A stretch of 64,000 bases of DNA from NCBI RefSeq assembly GCF_019061145.1, contig NZ_JAHQZS010000008.1, forward strand, positions 1 to 64,000, written 5' to 3'. Shown here piece by piece: positions 51,213-59,677 of the stretch. The notes under the pieces were generated by a model. That model searched no databases. It was given only the letters and a program-made list of their open reading frames with translations, and was not told the origin of the DNA. The stretch is from Anianabacter salinae (GTDB lineage: Bacteria > Pseudomonadota > Alphaproteobacteria > Rhodobacterales > Rhodobacteraceae). The stretch's first letter is position 1, and each line of letters opens with the position of its first letter. The translations under genes and the position numbers were made by a program.

Positions 51213-51938
51213 ATGACTTACTGCGTCGGCCTCCTTCTGGACGAGGGCATGGTGCTTTTGTCCGATACGCGCACGAACGCGGGTCTCGACAACATCTCGA
51301 CCTATCGCAAGATGTTCATCTACGAGGATCCGGGCGAACGGGTTATCGTGATGATGACCTCTGGATCGTTGTCGGTGACGCAGACCACCATCGCGCGGCT
51401 GGATGAGGCGGTGCACGCCATCGACGCCGCAGACCGCGGGTCGATCATGACCTGCGAGACGATGCTGCAAGTGGCAGAGATGATCGGCCAGACCCTGTCG
51501 GACGTGCGCGTCGAGATCGCCTCGAAAATGAGCCGCGCCAGCGAAAGTGCGTCGGCGGCGATGATCGTCGCGGGGCAGCGACGGGGCGGCGCGATGCGGA
51601 TGTTCCTGATCTATCCCGAGGGCAATTTCATCGAGGCGACCAAGGACACGCCGTTCCTTCAGATCGGCGAGCACAAGTATGGCAAGCCGATCCTCGACCG
51701 GGTGGTGCGCCCTGAAACCTCGCTTCAGGACGCGCGCAAGGCGGCGCTGCTGTCGATGGATTCGACCCTGCGCTCGAACCTGTCGGTGGGGATGCCGCTG
51801 GACCTTGTGACCGTGCGCGCGGGCGCATGCCGCATCGAGGAACAACGCCGGATCGACGCCAACGACGAGACGTTCCAGGAAATGAGCCTGGCGTGGAGCC
51901 AGGCGCTGCGCGACGCCTTCACCAAGATCGCGATCTGA
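51213..51938 (+). CDS. anbu: Proteasome-related peptidase Anbu (bacterial proteasome homologue)
   Basis: Anbu is a bacterial Ntn hydrolase related to proteasome beta subunits and HslV, assembling into open helical or ring-like oligomers. The 241-residue protein begins MTYCVG. Removal of Met would expose Thr2 as nucleophile, with supporting residues Asp18 (LLSDTRT) and Lys33 (STYRKMF), matching the conserved Anbu triad, and no long propeptide. A late LRSNLSVGMPLDLVTV segment is typical. It closes the four-gene operon. Confidence 0.92.
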   Translation: MTYCVGLLLDEGMVLLSDTRTNAGLDNISTYRKMFIYEDPGERVIVMMTSGSLSVTQTTIARLDEAVHAIDAADRGSIMTCETMLQVAEMIGQTLSDVRVEIASKMSRASESASAAMIVAGQRRGGAMRMFLIYPEGNFIEATKDTPFLQIGEHKYGKPILDRVVRPETSLQDARKAALLSMDSTLRSNLSVGMPLDLVTVRAGACRIEEQRRIDANDETFQEMSLAWSQALRDAFTKIAI

Positions 51939-52001
51939 CGCCGCCTTGCGCCCGCCGGTCTGGCGGGTAGTGTCACCCTCGGAAAATTCGGGAGGTGCGC
52001 G

Positions 52002-52829
52002 ATGAAATTCCTGCGGTTTGGTGAGGCGGGGCAGGAAAAGCCCGGACTTCTGGGCGAAGACGGCCTGATCCGCGATCTGTCGGGCGTGATCGCCGATCTG
52101 TCGGGGCCGGTGCTGGCCCGCCTGCACGACATCCCGCTGGACGATCTGCCCCTTGTCGACGGCGCGCCGCGTCTTGGTCCCTGCGTCGCGGGGACGGGCA
52201 AGTTCATCTGCATCGGGCTTAACTATTCCGACCATGCCGCCGAGGCGGGGATGGAACCGCCGCCCGAACCCATCGTTTTCATGAAGGCCACTTCCGCCAT
52301 CTGCGGGCCGTCCGACCCCTTGCGCATCCCGCGCGGCGGTCACAAGACCGACTGGGAGGTGGAGCTGGGCGTGGTGATCGGCAAGACCGCGAAATACGTC
52401 ACCGAAGCCGAGGCGATGGCCCATGTCGCGGGCTATGCCTGCGTCAACGACGTGTCCGAACGCGCCTTCCAGATCGAGCGTGCAGGCCAATGGACCAAGG
52501 GCAAGAGCTGCGACAGCTTTGGTCCGCTCGGCCCCTGGCTGGTCACGCCGGACGAGGTGGCCGATCCGCAGGACCTGGGCATGGAATTGCGGGTGAACGG
52601 CGAGGTGATGCAATCGGGGCGCAGCGACCGGATGATCTTTGGCGTCGCCCATCTGGTGTCGTATCTCAGCCAGATGATGACGCTGCACCCCGGCGACGTG
52701 ATCGCCACCGGCACGCCGCCCGGCGTCGGGATGGGCATGAAGCCGCAGCGCTGGCTCAAGGCCGGGGATGTTGTGGAACTGACCATCGAGGGTCTGGGCC
52801 GCCAGCGGCAAGAGGTCGTGGCGGACTGA
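52002..52829 (+). CDS. Fumarylacetoacetate hydrolase family protein
   Basis: A 275-residue FAH-fold enzyme. It has a small N-terminal domain, then the catalytic domain with CIGLNYSDHAAEAG, PIVFMKATSAICGP, the metal-binding acidic pair in TDWEVELGVVIG, YACVNDVSERAFQ, WTKGKSCDSFGP and DVIATGTPPGVG. Relatives hydrolyse or decarboxylate 2,4-diketo acids, such as 2,4-diketo-3-deoxy-L-fuconate, or are annotated as ureidoglycolate lyases, and this sequence cannot be assigned to one reaction. It stands alone and is convergent with the lysophospholipase gene (3 bp apart). Confidence 0.85.
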   Translation: MKFLRFGEAGQEKPGLLGEDGLIRDLSGVIADLSGPVLARLHDIPLDDLPLVDGAPRLGPCVAGTGKFICIGLNYSDHAAEAGMEPPPEPIVFMKATSAICGPSDPLRIPRGGHKTDWEVELGVVIGKTAKYVTEAEAMAHVAGYACVNDVSERAFQIERAGQWTKGKSCDSFGPLGPWLVTPDEVADPQDLGMELRVNGEVMQSGRSDRMIFGVAHLVSYLSQMMTLHPGDVIATGTPPGVGMGMKPQRWLKAGDVVELTIEGLGRQRQEVVAD

Positions 52830-52832
52830 CGC

Positions 52833-53765
52833 TCAGGCGTCCGCGATCCCGGCCACCGCGTCGAAGAACCGCGCCCGCACCTCGGGGCGCTCCATCATGG
52901 TCTCGTGCTCGCCGCCGTCCACGATCTCGAGCCGTCCGCGCGGCCATTGCGCCATGCGGGCGTGGATGCGCCCGGGATCGACGATGCGCTCGTGCGTGCC
53001 AAGGAAGGTGACGCAAGGCAGATCGGGCGCGGGCAGGCGCGACAGCGCGCGGCATTCCGTCAGCGCCTCGTTCAGCCATTGATAGCTGGGGCCGCCAAGC
53101 GCCAGCTCGGGCTTTTCGACAACCTGCCGCCGCATGTAGTCGAACATCTCGCGGTCGCGGGTCAGCATGTTGTCATCGAACGGCGTCGCGGCAGCATAGC
53201 TTTCGCCCGAAGTGCCGGGGGGATAGGCGTGCCCAAGGTTGATCCGCCGCGCCGCCCAGCTGAGCGCCCAGGCGGCAGGGCGCATCATCCCGGCGATGGC
53301 GATACCCCACATCGGCGCGCTGAACGCCGCCGCCTTGACCGGCAGCCCGTCCATCACCGCGCGAAGCCCGATGCAGCCTCCCATCGAGTGCCCGATCAGC
53401 GTGTAGGGTTCCGGCAACCCCTGCGCCCGGGCAACTGCCACCAGGGCCGCGACATCCAGCTGATAATCGGCGAAATCCGCCACATGCCCCGGCGCGGCGT
53501 CGGGCAGAAGCCGGTCGGCCAGACCCTGACCGCGCCAGTCGATCGCCACCGTCGCCAATCCGCGCGCCGCCAGGTCACGCGCCGCGCGGCCGTATTTCTC
53601 GATGTATTCCGTGCGGCCGGGGAACAGCAGCACCGTGCCCGCCGCGTCCGCCCTGGGCCAAAGCCCGATCCGCAGGCGCACGCCGTCCGCCGCATGGGTC
53701 CAGACGGCGTGGCCGCCTTCGGGTCCATCCGCCAGATCGGCAAGGAACGGCGCCGCGTCCGCCAT
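52833..53765 (-). CDS. Alpha/beta hydrolase, lysophospholipase (PldB-like)
   Basis: A 310-residue serine hydrolase of the monoacylglycerol-lipase/lysophospholipase group: TVLLFPGRTEYIEKYGRAAR, AIDWRGQGLADR, nucleophile elbow LIGHSMGGCIGLR, and late Asp/His in RIVDPGRI and GGEHETMMERPE. No signal peptide, so probably cytosolic. Likely substrates are lysophospholipids or monoacylglycerols. It lies 2 bp after the SCP2-type gene, which would fit a lipid-handling pair. Confidence 0.85.
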   Translation of the reverse strand: MADAAPFLADLADGPEGGHAVWTHAADGVRLRIGLWPRADAAGTVLLFPGRTEYIEKYGRAARDLAARGLATVAIDWRGQGLADRLLPDAAPGHVADFADYQLDVAALVAVARAQGLPEPYTLIGHSMGGCIGLRAVMDGLPVKAAAFSAPMWGIAIAGMMRPAAWALSWAARRINLGHAYPPGTSGESYAAATPFDDNMLTRDREMFDYMRRQVVEKPELALGGPSYQWLNEALTECRALSRLPAPDLPCVTFLGTHERIVDPGRIHARMAQWPRGRLEIVDGGEHETMMERPEVRARFFDAVAGIADA

Positions 53766-53767
53766 GA

Positions 53768-54055
53768 TCAGCCGAGCACCGATCCGAGTTTCATCGCAAG
53801 GCCCATGTCGCCGTCCACCGCCAGCTTGCCCTGCATGAAGGCCGCCGTGGGGTTGATGTCGCCGTCCAGCATCGACTTGAAGGTGTCGGCGTCAGCGGTC
53901 AGCGTCACGTCCGCGTCGTCGTCCCCGGCGCGCGCGCCGTTCTCGTCGACCATGATAGCGCCTTCGCCCTCGATCACGAATTTCGCGGTTCCGTCAAAGC
54001 CGCCGTCCATCTTGGCGTTGAGTTCCTTGACTGCGGTGTCGATCACGTCGCTCAT
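53768..54055 (-). CDS. SCP2 sterol-transfer-domain protein
   Basis: A 95-residue single SCP2 domain: AKFVIEGEGAIMVDENGA, VTLTADADTFKSMLDGDINP and TAAFMQGKLAVDGDMGLAMKLGSVL, the characteristic end. It binds hydrophobic ligands such as acyl-CoAs or lipids non-specifically in the cytosol. First gene of a two-gene minus-strand unit with the lysophospholipase. Confidence 0.9.
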   Translation of the reverse strand: MSDVIDTAVKELNAKMDGGFDGTAKFVIEGEGAIMVDENGARAGDDDADVTLTADADTFKSMLDGDINPTAAFMQGKLAVDGDMGLAMKLGSVLG

Positions 54056-54126
54056 CTGTTCACTTCCCTGATATGTGACGGCCCGGGGGGTGTCGCCAAA
54101 CGGCGCAAGGGGCCTATACTCGGCTT

Positions 54127-54690
54127 ATGGTGGCTTGTGCTTTCATTTCCAAACGTATCGTTGCGGCACTGCTGGTCTGTGTCGCGTTTGCCGCGCCTGC
54201 GGCGGCGCAAGAGGCGTCCGATCTGGACACCCTGATGACCGAACTGGCGGACCCGGACAACGACAACTGGCGCAGGGCCGAGCGTAAGGTGATCGACGCC
54301 TGGTCGCGGTCGGGGTCCGACTCGATGGATTTCCTGCTGCAGCGCGGGCGCGACGCCATCGAGGAAGAAGAGTGGGCCAGCGCCATCGACCATCTGTCCG
54401 CGCTGATCGACCATGCGCCGGACTTTGCCGAGGCCTTCCATGCCCGCGCGACGGCGTTCTACCAGCAGGACAGGTTCGGCCTTGCGATGAACGACATCGG
54501 CGCGGCGCTGGCGCTGAACCCCGACCATTTCGGCGCGCTGTCCGGGCTTGCGGTGATCCTGCAACGCACGGGAAATTCGGAAGCCGCGCTAGAGGTCTGG
54601 CGCCGGGTCGAGGCTATACATCCGCATCTGCAGGACGTAGACGAGACCATCGAGAGGCTCGAAAAAGAGACGGGCGCAACCCCGCTCTGA
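54127..54690 (+). CDS. Periplasmic TPR-repeat protein
   Basis: A 187-residue protein with a signal peptide (about 1-27, ending APAAAQ) and three tetratricopeptide-like helices pairs between about 58 and 175 (DAIEEEEWASAIDHLSALID, FYQQDRFGLAMNDIGAALAL and AVILQRTGNSEAALEVWRRV). TPRs mediate protein contacts; partner unknown. It sits 21 bp before the Suv3-like helicase gene, probably in one transcript. Confidence 0.85.
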   Translation: MVACAFISKRIVAALLVCVAFAAPAAAQEASDLDTLMTELADPDNDNWRRAERKVIDAWSRSGSDSMDFLLQRGRDAIEEEEWASAIDHLSALIDHAPDFAEAFHARATAFYQQDRFGLAMNDIGAALALNPDHFGALSGLAVILQRTGNSEAALEVWRRVEAIHPHLQDVDETIERLEKETGATPL

Positions 54691-54711
54691 CCACACCCGA
54701 AGGGCAGTTCC

Positions 54712-57582
54712 ATGGCCGAGCAGTCAAGGATCGTCGCGGTCCTGGGCCCGACCAATACCGGCAAGACGCATTATGCCATCGAGCGGATGCTGGCGCACCG
54801 CACGGGCGTGATCGGCCTGCCGCTGCGGCTTTTGGCGCGCGAGGTCTATGACCGCATCGTCGCCATCCGGGGCCCTTCGGTCGTGGCGCTTGTGACCGGC
54901 GAGGAGCGCATCGTCCCGCCGCGCGCGCAATACTGGGTCTGCACCGTCGAGGCGATGCCGGACGCGCTGGGCGCCGATTTCCTTGCCATCGACGAGGTGC
55001 AGCTGTGCGCCGACCCCGAGCGGGGCCATGTCTTCACCGACCGGTTGCTGAACGCGCGCGGCCTGCACGAGACGTTGTTCCTGGGGTCCGACACCATGCG
55101 CAGCGCCATCGCCGCGCTGGTGCCCCGCGTGCAGTTCATGGGGCGCGAGCGGTTTTCGCAGCTGATCTATTCCGGCCAGAAAAAGATCAGCCGCATGGTC
55201 CCGCGCTCGGCCATCGTCGGTTTCTCGGTGGAAAACGTCTATGCCATCGCCGAACTGATCCGCCGCCAGAAGGGCGGGGCGGCCGTGGTGATGGGCGCGC
55301 TGTCGCCGCGCACGCGCAATGCGCAGGTCGAGATGTATCAGAACGGCGACGTGGATTTCCTTGTCGCCACCGATGCCATCGGGATGGGTCTCAACCTTGA
55401 TATCGGGCATGTCGCGTTCTCCAGCCTGCACAAGTTCGACGGGCGGCGGATGCGGCCGCTGCAGCCGAACGAGCTGGCGCAGATCGCGGGCCGGGCGGGG
55501 CGTCACACCAAGGACGGCACCTTTGGGACCACGGGCGATGCGGGGCCGCTGGACGACGAGGTTGTTCAGTCGATCATGGACCACCGCTTTGCGCCGGTGC
55601 GCAAGCTGCAGTGGCGCAATTCCCGGCTCGAATTCGGCGCGCTGCACCGGCTGATCGCGTCGCTCGAGGAACACACGAGCAACGAATGGCTGACCCGCGC
55701 GCGCGACGCCGACGACCTGCAGTCGCTGAAGACGCTGGCTGACGTGCCCGAGATCCGAGACCGCGCGCGGCGTCCCGAGGATGTGCGCCTCTTGTGGGAC
55801 GTCTGCCGGATTCCCGATTTCCGGGGCATCAGCCATCAGGAACACACCAGCCTGCTGGACCAGATCTTTCGCTTTCTGCACGAATGGCACCGGGTTCCCG
55901 ACGACTGGATGGCCCGGCAGGTCAAGCGCATCGACCGAACCGATGGCGACATCGATGCGTTGTCCAAGCGGTTGGCGTATATCCGCACATGGACCTATGT
56001 CGCGCAGCGCAATGGCTGGGTGGATGACGAAACCCATTGGCGTGATGAGACTCGCGCTGTAGAAGACCGCCTGTCGGATGCGCTGCACGCGCGCCTGACG
56101 CAAAGATTTGTCGACCGGCGCACCTCTGTGCTCTTGCGCCGGTTGAAGCAGAAGGAGGGCCTGGTGGCCGACGTGAACGACAAGGGTGAAGTGACGGTCG
56201 AAGGACAATTCGTCGGCCGTCTGGAAGGCTTCCGCTTCCGTCAGGACAGCACCGCCTCGCCGGACGAGGCCAAGACGGTGCGGCAGGCCGCCGCTCAGGC
56301 GCTTCGGCCCGAGTTCCACTTGCGCGCCGACCGCTTCTACAACGCGCCCGACACCGAGATCGACTATACCGAACAGGGCGGCCTGATGTGGGGCGAGATG
56401 GCGGTGGGCAAGCTTGTCGCCGGTCCCGAGGCGCTCAAGCCGCAGGTCGAGGCGTTTGTCGACGACGAGGCTGGGTTCGACGTGCAGCAGAAGGTGCAGC
56501 GCCGCCTTCAGCATTTCATCGACCGCAAGATCGCAACCCTGTTCGAGCCGATCCTGACCATCCAGCGCGACGAGACGCTGACGGGTCTGGCGCGCGGCTT
56601 TGGCTTTCGCATGATCGAGGCGCTGGGCATCCTGCCGCGCGACGCCGTCGCGACCGAGGTCAAGGACCTTGACCAGGACGCCCGCGCCGCGCTGCGCAAG
56701 CATGGCGTGCGGTTCGGCCAGTTCACCGTGTTCATGCCGCTGTTGCTGAAACCCGCGCCGACGCGGCTTCGGCTGGTGCTGTGGTCGCTGTCCAAGGGCC
56801 TTGGCGAGTTTCCCGAAAGCCCGCCGCCCGGCCTCGTGACGATCCCCACGCAAAAGGACGCGCCCGAAGGCTATCACCTGATGTCCGGCTACCGCCCCTC
56901 GGGCGAACGGGCGATCCGCATCGACATGCTGGAACGGCTGGCCGACATGCTGCGCGGCAAGGACAGCCGCGGCGGGTTCGAGGCGGTCGCCGACATGCTG
57001 TCGATCACCGGCCTGACACTCGATCAGTTTGCCGACCTGATGCAGGGACTTGGCTACAAGGCGGAAAAGGCCGAGCGGGTAAAGGTCAAGCCTGCGCCTG
57101 CCGTTGCTGCTGCGCCAGAGGCGCCTGCCGAAGCCTCGACCGAGGCGGCAGTCGAAACGGCGCCCGAAGAACACAGCGCTGAAGCGATCGAGCCTGCACA
57201 GGACGCGGCCGCCGAAGCGCCGGTGCCCGCGCGCGAGACTGAGACCGAGGCCGAGGTGGATGCGACCGCCGATGCTGCCGCCGAAACAGCCGAGGCCAGC
57301 GCAGAAGACACGCCGCCCGAGATGGAGGTGTTCTACACCTTCACCTGGGCCGGACGCGGCGCCCGCCGCGAGGGCCAGCAGCGCCAGGGTCGCCCGGGGC
57401 AGGGCAAACCCGCGCAAGGCAAAGGCGGCGGCAAGCCGAACCGTGGCCCCAAGGGCAAGCGCGGCGACAAGAAGGACGACGCGCCCCGCCAGATGGAGGC
57501 GCGACCGCCCCGCAAGGAAAAGGCGATCGACCCCGACAATCCCTTTGCTGCGGCTCTGATGGGGCTGAGAACCAAGGACTGA
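54712..57582 (+). CDS. Suv3-like ATP-dependent RNA helicase
   Basis: A 956-residue superfamily 2 helicase related to mitochondrial Suv3, an RNA-degradosome helicase, found in alphaproteobacteria. Motif I GPTNTGKTH (about residue 12), motif II IDEVQLC (DEVQ instead of DEAD), GSDTMRSAI, the C-terminal ATPase half with VATDAIGMGLN and QIAGRAGRHTKDG, then helical domains. The tail has two low-complexity parts: an Ala/Glu-rich acidic stretch (about 795-880) and a Gly/Gln/Lys/Arg-rich basic stretch (about 880-940), likely disordered and RNA-contacting. The S4-protein gene begins 2 bp after the stop, so both are probably co-translated; a shared role in RNA or ribosome metabolism is plausible. Confidence 0.88.
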   Translation: MAEQSRIVAVLGPTNTGKTHYAIERMLAHRTGVIGLPLRLLAREVYDRIVAIRGPSVVALVTGEERIVPPRAQYWVCTVEAMPDALGADFLAIDEVQLCADPERGHVFTDRLLNARGLHETLFLGSDTMRSAIAALVPRVQFMGRERFSQLIYSGQKKISRMVPRSAIVGFSVENVYAIAELIRRQKGGAAVVMGALSPRTRNAQVEMYQNGDVDFLVATDAIGMGLNLDIGHVAFSSLHKFDGRRMRPLQPNELAQIAGRAGRHTKDGTFGTTGDAGPLDDEVVQSIMDHRFAPVRKLQWRNSRLEFGALHRLIASLEEHTSNEWLTRARDADDLQSLKTLADVPEIRDRARRPEDVRLLWDVCRIPDFRGISHQEHTSLLDQIFRFLHEWHRVPDDWMARQVKRIDRTDGDIDALSKRLAYIRTWTYVAQRNGWVDDETHWRDETRAVEDRLSDALHARLTQRFVDRRTSVLLRRLKQKEGLVADVNDKGEVTVEGQFVGRLEGFRFRQDSTASPDEAKTVRQAAAQALRPEFHLRADRFYNAPDTEIDYTEQGGLMWGEMAVGKLVAGPEALKPQVEAFVDDEAGFDVQQKVQRRLQHFIDRKIATLFEPILTIQRDETLTGLARGFGFRMIEALGILPRDAVATEVKDLDQDARAALRKHGVRFGQFTVFMPLLLKPAPTRLRLVLWSLSKGLGEFPESPPPGLVTIPTQKDAPEGYHLMSGYRPSGERAIRIDMLERLADMLRGKDSRGGFEAVADMLSITGLTLDQFADLMQGLGYKAEKAERVKVKPAPAVAAAPEAPAEASTEAAVETAPEEHSAEAIEPAQDAAAEAPVPARETETEAEVDATADAAAETAEASAEDTPPEMEVFYTFTWAGRGARREGQQRQGRPGQGKPAQGKGGGKPNRGPKGKRGDKKDDAPRQMEARPPRKEKAIDPDNPFAAALMGLRTKD

Positions 57583-57583
57583 C

Positions 57584-57985
57584 TTGGCCGACACGTCCCG
57601 TCCCACCCTCCGCATCGACAAGTGGCTGTGGTTCGCGCGTTTCTTCAAGACGCGCGGGCTGGCGACCAAGCTGGTGGCCGGTGGTCACGTTCGGGTGAAC
57701 GGCACGCCGATCGCCAAGGCGTCGCACGCGGTGGGCGCCGGGGACACGCTGACCTTTCCGCAGGGCAGGCGGGTCAGGGTGGTCCATATCCTCGACATCG
57801 GCACACGGCGCGGCCCCGCGCCCGAGGCGCAGGCGCTGTATGACGACCACTCGCCCGCGCCGCCGCTGCCCGAGCCGAAAGCCCCCGCCTTCGACAAGGG
57901 CGGGCGCCCGACGAAAAAGGATCGCCGCGCCCTCGATTCCGCGGCGGATCGGCGCTTGAACGAGGACGGTGGCTGGTCTAGCTAA
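57584..57985 (+). CDS. S4-domain RNA-binding protein (Hsp15-like)
   Basis: A 133-residue protein: an S4 RNA-binding domain (about 8-70, RIDKWLWFARFFKTRGLATK and VRVNGTPIAKASHAVGAGD) followed by a proline-rich linker and a basic tail. It resembles heat-shock protein 15, which rescues stalled 50S subunits carrying nascent chains. The start is TTG at 57584, only 2 bp after the helicase stop, which fits coupled translation. Unusual start; I see no better ATG before the S4 motif. Confidence 0.8.
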   Translation: MADTSRPTLRIDKWLWFARFFKTRGLATKLVAGGHVRVNGTPIAKASHAVGAGDTLTFPQGRRVRVVHILDIGTRRGPAPEAQALYDDHSPAPPLPEPKAPAFDKGGRPTKKDRRALDSAADRRLNEDGGWSS

Positions 57986-58015
57986 CCGTGCAAGCACCCG
58001 ACCTGGGATGAAAAC

Positions 58016-58354
58016 ATGACCTACATCGTCAACGATGCCTGCATTGGCTGCAAGTACACCGACTGCGTCGAAGTCTGCCCCGTGGATTGCTTCTACGAGG
58101 GCGAGAACATGCTGGTGATCCACCCTGACGAATGCATCGACTGCGGCGTCTGCGAGCCTGAATGCCCCGCCGACGCGATCCGGCCCGACACCGAGCCGGA
58201 CGCCGAAAAGTGGGTCGAGTTCAATCGCAAGTATTCCGAGATGTGGCCGGTCATCATCACCAAGAAGGACCCGCTGCCGGATGCAGAGGAGCGGGACGGC
58301 GAGACCGGCAAGCTCGAGAAGTATTTCTCGGAAGCGCCGGGCGAGGGCGGCTGA
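58016..58354 (+). CDS. fdxA: Ferredoxin FdxA (7Fe-8S type)
   Basis: A small electron carrier with one [3Fe-4S] and one [4Fe-4S] cluster. The 112-residue length is exactly typical. The cluster motifs are [17 protein letters not shown] and [12 protein letters not shown], followed by the family's long C-terminal extension (SEMWPVITKK-like, here [18 protein letters not shown]). It is widespread in alphaproteobacteria, often essential, with no fixed partner visible here. Confidence 0.95.
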   Translation: MTYIVNDACIGCKYTDCVEVCPVDCFYEGENMLVIHPDECIDCGVCEPECPADAIRPDTEPDAEKWVEFNRKYSEMWPVIITKKDPLPDAEERDGETGKLEKYFSEAPGEGG

Positions 58355-58416
58355 CGCCCGATTCGGTCTGTCCGCAGGATTGACCGGCCCAAGACCCCCG
58401 GATTCGTGCGGGGAAT

Positions 58417-58425
58417 TGTGGATAA
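58417..58425 (-). promoter_or_regulatory. Perfect single DnaA-box nonamer
   Basis: TGTGGATAA is the complement of the consensus TTATCCACA. A single box 47 bp upstream of the carD -35 could allow DnaA or replication-linked control, but single matches also arise by chance. Confidence 0.35.
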
Positions 58426-58471
58426 ATCCCTGATTCCGGGTCGGAATCGGGTCATGCTGCAATGCCGCAGT

Positions 58472-58503
58472 TTGAAACTGCGCGTTTTTCTGCTATATAT
58501 AAT
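58472..58503 (+). promoter_or_regulatory. carD: Strong sigma-70 promoter for carD
   Basis: TTGAAA (58472-58477) followed by the overlapping -10 candidates TATATA at 16 bp (58494) or 18 bp (58496) and TATAAT at 20 bp (58498). The cluster is the most consensus-like promoter in the window and lies about 160 bp before the carD start. Confidence 0.65.
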
Positions 58504-58658
58504 CGTTACAACAACGCTGGAAACCTGAGCCCAACCCGAGGGTCGCGCCTCGTGGCTGGCAATCTTGGCGACATGATCCGGATTTCCGGGGGAACGTGTG
58601 TGTGTCCCCCTGGCTGGATTTGTCGCGGCTGACTGGGGATCCTTTTTAGGAAGACTGC

Positions 58659-59168
58659 ATGACCAAAGCCAAGAAATCCGAATTCCGTCCCAATGATTTC
58701 GTCGTCTATCCGGCTCACGGTGTCGGCAAGATCGTGTCGATCGAGAAACAGGAGATCGCGGGCATCGCCCTCGAGCTTTTCGTGATCTCGTTCGAGAAGG
58801 ACAAGATGACCCTTCGTGTGCCGACCAACAAGGCGGCCGACGTGGGCATGCGCTCGCTGTCGACGCCCGACGTCGTGTCGCGGGCGATGACGACGCTCAA
58901 GGGCAAGGCCAAGGTCAAGAAAGCCATGTGGTCGCGCCGCGCGCAGGAATACGAGCAGAAGATCAACTCGGGCGACCTGATCGCGATTGCCGAGGTGGTG
59001 CGCGACCTGCACCGCACCGACGAGCAGCGCGAACAGTCCTATTCCGAGCGCCAGCTTTACGAGGCTGCGCTGGAACGCCTGACCCGTGAAGTCGCGGCCG
59101 TGAATGGCGGCGACGAGGCTGCGGCCGCGCGCGAAGTCGATGAATTGCTGGTCGGCCGCGCCGCCTGA
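58659..59168 (+). CDS. carD: CarD-family RNA-polymerase-binding transcription regulator
   Basis: CarD binds the RNA polymerase beta subunit and stabilises open complexes at rRNA and other promoters. The 169-residue protein has the N-terminal RNAP-interacting Tudor-like domain (about 8-65, FVVYPAHGVGKIVSIEKQEI and FEKDKMTLRVPTNKA) and the helical DNA-binding C-terminus (about 70-155, MWSRRAQEYEQKINSGDLI, SYSERQLYEAALERL). Its own strong promoter and a dedicated terminator fit a highly expressed housekeeping gene. Confidence 0.93.
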   Translation: MTKAKKSEFRPNDFVVYPAHGVGKIVSIEKQEIAGIALELFVISFEKDKMTLRVPTNKAADVGMRSLSTPDVVSRAMTTLKGKAKVKKAMWSRRAQEYEQKINSGDLIAIAEVVRDLHRTDEQREQSYSERQLYEAALERLTREVAAVNGGDEAAAAREVDELLVGRAA

Positions 59169-59186
59169 ACCTGGCTATCTGCCGAA

Positions 59187-59220
59187 ACGAAAAACGCCGC
59201 CCCTCGGGGCGGCGTTTTTG
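59187..59220. terminator. Bidirectional terminator between carD and the A-type Fe-S carrier gene
   Basis: 13-bp perfect arms, 59191-59203 and 59206-59218, which include the A- and T-runs themselves. The core GCCGCCCC/GGGGCGGC closes a very small CTCG-type loop. It is placed between converging genes and usable from both strands. Confidence 0.88.
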
Positions 59221-59243
59221 ATTCTGGTCCGATGCGCCGAGCG

Positions 59244-59627
59244 TCAGCCCTGCTGCGCCCGCTCGGCCTCAAGCTCTTCCACGTCCTTGAACTTGATCGA
59301 CTCGCCGCAGCCGCAGGCATCGACCACGTTGGGATTGCGGAACTTGAAGCCCGATTCCAGCAGCGAGGTCTCATAGTCGATCTCTGTGCCGAACAGGAAC
59401 ATCTGCGCCATCGGCGCGATGGCCACTACGGCGCCGTCCTGCTGCACGACCTCGTCGTTGGGGTCCAGTTCGGCAACGTAGTCCATGGTGTATTCCATGC
59501 CCGCGCAGCCGCCCTTCTTGACGCCGATGCGCAGGCCCTTGTGGCCGTCCTTTTCCATCAGGCGCGCGATCTGCACGGCGGCCTTGGGTGTAATGGAAAC
59601 GGCTTGCTTGCCGGGAAGTCCGAACAT
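59244..59627 (-). CDS. A-type iron-sulfur cluster carrier (SufA/IscA/ErpA family)
   Basis: A 127-residue Fe-S carrier: ITPKAAVQIARLMEKDG, the first cysteine in KKGGCAGMEYTMDYV and the C-terminal pair in VDACGCGESIKF, the three conserved cysteines that hold the cluster. It passes clusters from the assembly machinery to apo-proteins. The start at 59627 follows GGAGG at good spacing. Subtype (SufA versus ErpA) cannot be settled; sufT lies 2 kb upstream on the same strand. Confidence 0.9.
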   Translation of the reverse strand: MFGLPGKQAVSITPKAAVQIARLMEKDGHKGLRIGVKKGGCAGMEYTMDYVAELDPNDEVVQQDGAVVAIAPMAQMFLFGTEIDYETSLLESGFKFRNPNVVDACGCGESIKFKDVEELEAERAQQG

Positions 59628-59677
59628 GGGTGCCTCCGTTGCGTTCCAGGGTAACCTAATGCGCGCGGCCCTGTCTC

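Larger units (their letters stand above)
58355..58658 (+). other. Intergenic region between fdxA and carD: carD promoter and leader
   Basis: About 300 bp without a gene. It holds a perfect DnaA-box-like nonamer (TGTGGATAA at 58417-58425), an inverted repeat GATTCC/GGAATC (58432-58448) and a strong promoter (58472-58503). About 150 nt of untranslated carD leader follows, containing a GGGGGA/TCCCCC hairpin around a TG-rich loop near 58589-58611. Confidence 0.6.

Noticed and set aside
54724-57669. Very long open frames antisense to the Suv3-like helicase, glcB and ftsI/murE
   Set aside because: Such frames are expected opposite GC-rich genes with strong third-position GC; they contain no domain motifs and the sense frames are complete, recognisable proteins.
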